A stretch of DNA of 6,930 nt, taken from LSUCC0057 sp042091915 (lineage in GTDB: Bacteria > Pseudomonadota > Gammaproteobacteria > Pseudomonadales > Porticoccaceae). The stretch is taken from assembly GCA_042091915.1 (NCBI GenBank), contig JBELGO010000083.1:1-6930 (forward strand). Direction: 5' to 3'. Below the pieces are notes generated by a model, which ran no database searches, was not told the origin of the DNA, and saw only the letters and a list, made by a program, of their open reading frames with translations. Position numbers and translations under genes: made by a program. Shown here one piece after another: positions 5,285 through 6,930 of the stretch. Within the stretch, counting starts at the first letter, position 1, and every line of letters begins with the position of its first letter.

Positions 5285-6930
5285 TTACTGGTTGACGCCA
5301 TACACAGTGCCGGGGCGCAGTCGCTCTGCTGTTAGCGCACCCACATAGTAAAGGCACGGCACCAGTATCAGTGTGACCAGTGTGGCAAATAGCACGCCAA
5401 AGGCGAGCGAGACCACCATGGGTATCAGAAAGCGCGCCTGCATGCTGGTCTCTGCCATAATCGGTGCCAGTCCGGCGAAGGTGGTGATAGAGGTGAGCAA
5501 GATAGGGCGGAAACGGTCTCCAGCGCCCTGAATCAGGGCGGCCTTGAGACCCACTTTTTCTTCGCGCAATGCACAGATGCGATCGAGCAGAACTAAGTTG
5601 TCATTGACCACCACACCCGATGCGGCAAGCACGCCAATAAAGGACATGAAACTGACTTCTAAGCCGAGTAGTAGATGGCCAAACAGCGCTCCCATGATGC
5701 CAAAGGGTACTGCCACGAGAATTCCAAAGGGCTTTAGGTAGGAGCGAAATTCAACTGCCATAATCAAGTACATTAGGCCGAGCGACAACATAAGGAACTT
5801 GATCACCGCAGCGCTCAGTTCATCCTCTTCGCGCTGATCGCCATCTTTGACGACACGCACCGCAGGGAATTGGCTGTGCAGCTCATCGGCGATCGCGCCG
5901 TAGAGTTGTTGTGATATTTCGCCGAGTGTCATCTCGCCTTTGGTCGCACTGACGCTCACCTTGACGCTGCGCTGACGATCTTGGCGATTAATTCTAGAGA
6001 AGCCGGGTACGTAGTCAGTTTCTGCTACGGTGTAAAACGGCACTTGTGTGCCGTCGTTGAGGCGAATTCGCAGATCGTCGAGGCTGTCTACCCGGCGGCG
6101 ATCGTCTTGCGGATAATGCACCATCACGCGAATATCATCGCGTCCGAGCGGTATCCGCTGTGCTTCGGCGCCGTAAAAAGCCGAGCGCACCTGGCGCGCG
6201 ATATCGCTGAGGCCGACGCCCAGCATGCTCGCGCTTGGGCGCAAACTGATATCTAAATCGTGTCGTCCCGAGTGAATATCATCGCGGATATTGCGGGCTC
6301 CCGGCAGCAGAGCAGCGCGCTCTTTGACAAATTTGGCCGCAGCACTGAGTTGATCGAGATCGTTGGAGGTCAACAACACTGACGCCGATGGCACATTGCG
6401 GGTAATACTGGCATCGACTGTGAAGCTGCGCGCCTCGGGAATTTCGCCAATATAGTGCTGCCAGCGCTCACCGATCAAAGCGCTGGAAACTTGGCCGCTG
6501 ACATCGGGTTGCAGTTCTAGCGCGAGGCGAATGTTATCCCCGAACATGAAGCTCAGCTGGTTCTTAATCAGTTTGTCGCTGCTTATCTGCGCGCTTATCT
6601 CGGGGTCTTTGAGGAGTTGCGCAACCGCTCGCTCGGCGCGCAGAGTGATCTCCTCTTTGGCTTCACTGGGGTGGCCGGAGGGCATATTGATACGCATAAA
6701 AATAAAATCAGAGGCGACATTGGGCAGGAAGCTTTTTTTGATGTATCCCGCGCCGACTAAAGAGAGTGAGAGCATCAGTCCCAGGGTGAAAATCACCAGG
6801 GTCAATGCACGCCACTTGAGCGCCATACCAAGGAAAGGTATGTAGCGGTCGCGCCCAAAAGCCGTCAAGCCGTTGACGCAGCGCATACGCAGATTGTGTA
6901 GCCGCAACAACCAACCCCCGGTTGGAATTC
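5285..6930 (-). CDS. RND efflux permease (AcrB/AcrD/AcrF family), C-terminal half
   Basis: About 547 codons of an inner-membrane RND permease are visible. The frame is open to the window edge with no credible start, so the N-terminal half (TM1-6 with the TM4 proton-relay aspartates) lies outside. Numbering from base 6910, TM7 is at about 33-52, the large periplasmic porter/docking loop at 53-366, and TM8-TM12 at about 367-387, 394-414, 418-442, 468-487 and 495-523. RFRPILLTSITTFAGLAPIM at 466-485 is the classic TM11 block. Such pumps use proton flow to export drugs, metals or lipophilic compounds, with a membrane-fusion protein and an outer-membrane channel, neither seen here. In TM10 the AcrB Lys940 position appears to be Asn (GVVVNDN, 432-438), as in other RND subgroups with a VVN(N/D) motif. 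Substrate is unknown. The stop TAA at 5287-5285 has no clear terminator after it. Confidence 0.93.
   Translation of the reverse strand, partial: IPTGGWLLRLHNLRMRCVNGLTAFGRDRYIPFLGMALKWRALTLVIFTLGLMLSLSLVGAGYIKKSFLPNVASDFIFMRINMPSGHPSEAKEEITLRAERAVAQLLKDPEISAQISSDKLIKNQLSFMFGDNIRLALELQPDVSGQVSSALIGERWQHYIGEIPEARSFTVDASITRNVPSASVLLTSNDLDQLSAAAKFVKERAALLPGARNIRDDIHSGRHDLDISLRPSASMLGVGLSDIARQVRSAFYGAEAQRIPLGRDDIRVMVHYPQDDRRRVDSLDDLRIRLNDGTQVPFYTVAETDYVPGFSRINRQDRQRSVKVSVSATKGEMTLGEISQQLYGAIADELHSQFPAVRVVKDGDQREEDELSAAVIKFLMLSLGLMYLIMAVEFRSYLKPFGILVAVPFGIMGALFGHLLLGLEVSFMSFIGVLAASGVVVNDNLVLLDRICALREEKVGLKAALIQGAGDRFRPILLTSITTFAGLAPIMAETSMQARFLIPMVVSLAFGVLFATLVTLILVPCLYYVGALTAERLRPGTVYGVNQ

Noticed and set aside
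6531..6845. Plus-strand 104-residue open frame opposite the RND gene (also 5544-5741 and 5981-6256)
   Set aside because: Antisense to well-conserved RND permease sequence, with composition typical of the complement of a coding frame.
6925..6930. Window ends exactly on GAATTC
   Set aside because: Could reflect an EcoRI clone boundary, but GAATTC also occurs uncut inside the window at 2355-2360 and 6063-6068, so it is not informative biologically.

Overview
The window reads as ordinary bacterial chromosome, probably from a gammaproteobacterium. The support is a proteobacterial class I glutamate-cysteine ligase (GshA), an AcpH-type ACP phosphodiesterase and an AcrB-family RND pump, each close to known gammaproteobacterial forms. 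A marine lineage is possible, but the sequence does not prove it. Every gene I can support lies on the minus strand, so transcription runs from high to low coordinates. The region is gene-dense, with no gap above about 80 bases. No tRNA, rRNA, mobile element or CRISPR was seen.

In transcription order: (a) 6930-5285, the C-terminal half of an RND efflux permease, cut by the window edge. (b) 5284-5208, a 77-base gap holding a strong PhoB-box match (16 of 18 positions of the E. coli consensus), followed by a perfect hairpin that runs into the next start codon. (c) 5207-2698, a tight three-gene cassette: a PAP2 lipid phosphatase, an MJ1255/VC2487-type (GT28-like) glycosyltransferase, and a calcineurin-like metallophosphoesterase that resembles the phospholipase C PlcP more than LpxH. 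(d) 2631-122, an unrecognised 90-aa protein, gshA and acpH, with overlapping or nearly abutting genes. (e) 122-1, the first 40 codons of a membrane protein that runs off the window.

The main interpretation is that cassette (c) is a PhoB-controlled membrane-lipid remodelling operon. PlcP-like and PAP2 enzymes would release diacylglycerol from phospholipid or phosphatidate, and the glycosyltransferase would put a sugar on it, replacing phospholipid with glycolipid when phosphate is scarce. PlcP paired with a GT4-type glycosyltransferase (Agt) is known for this role. Here the glycosyltransferase belongs to a different family and a PAP2 enzyme is added. The families and the Pho box are read from sequence; the pathway is inference.

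The downstream genes look like housekeeping functions: glutathione synthesis and acyl-carrier-protein turnover. They may have their own weak promoter in the 66-base gap after the phosphoesterase gene, or be reached by read-through.
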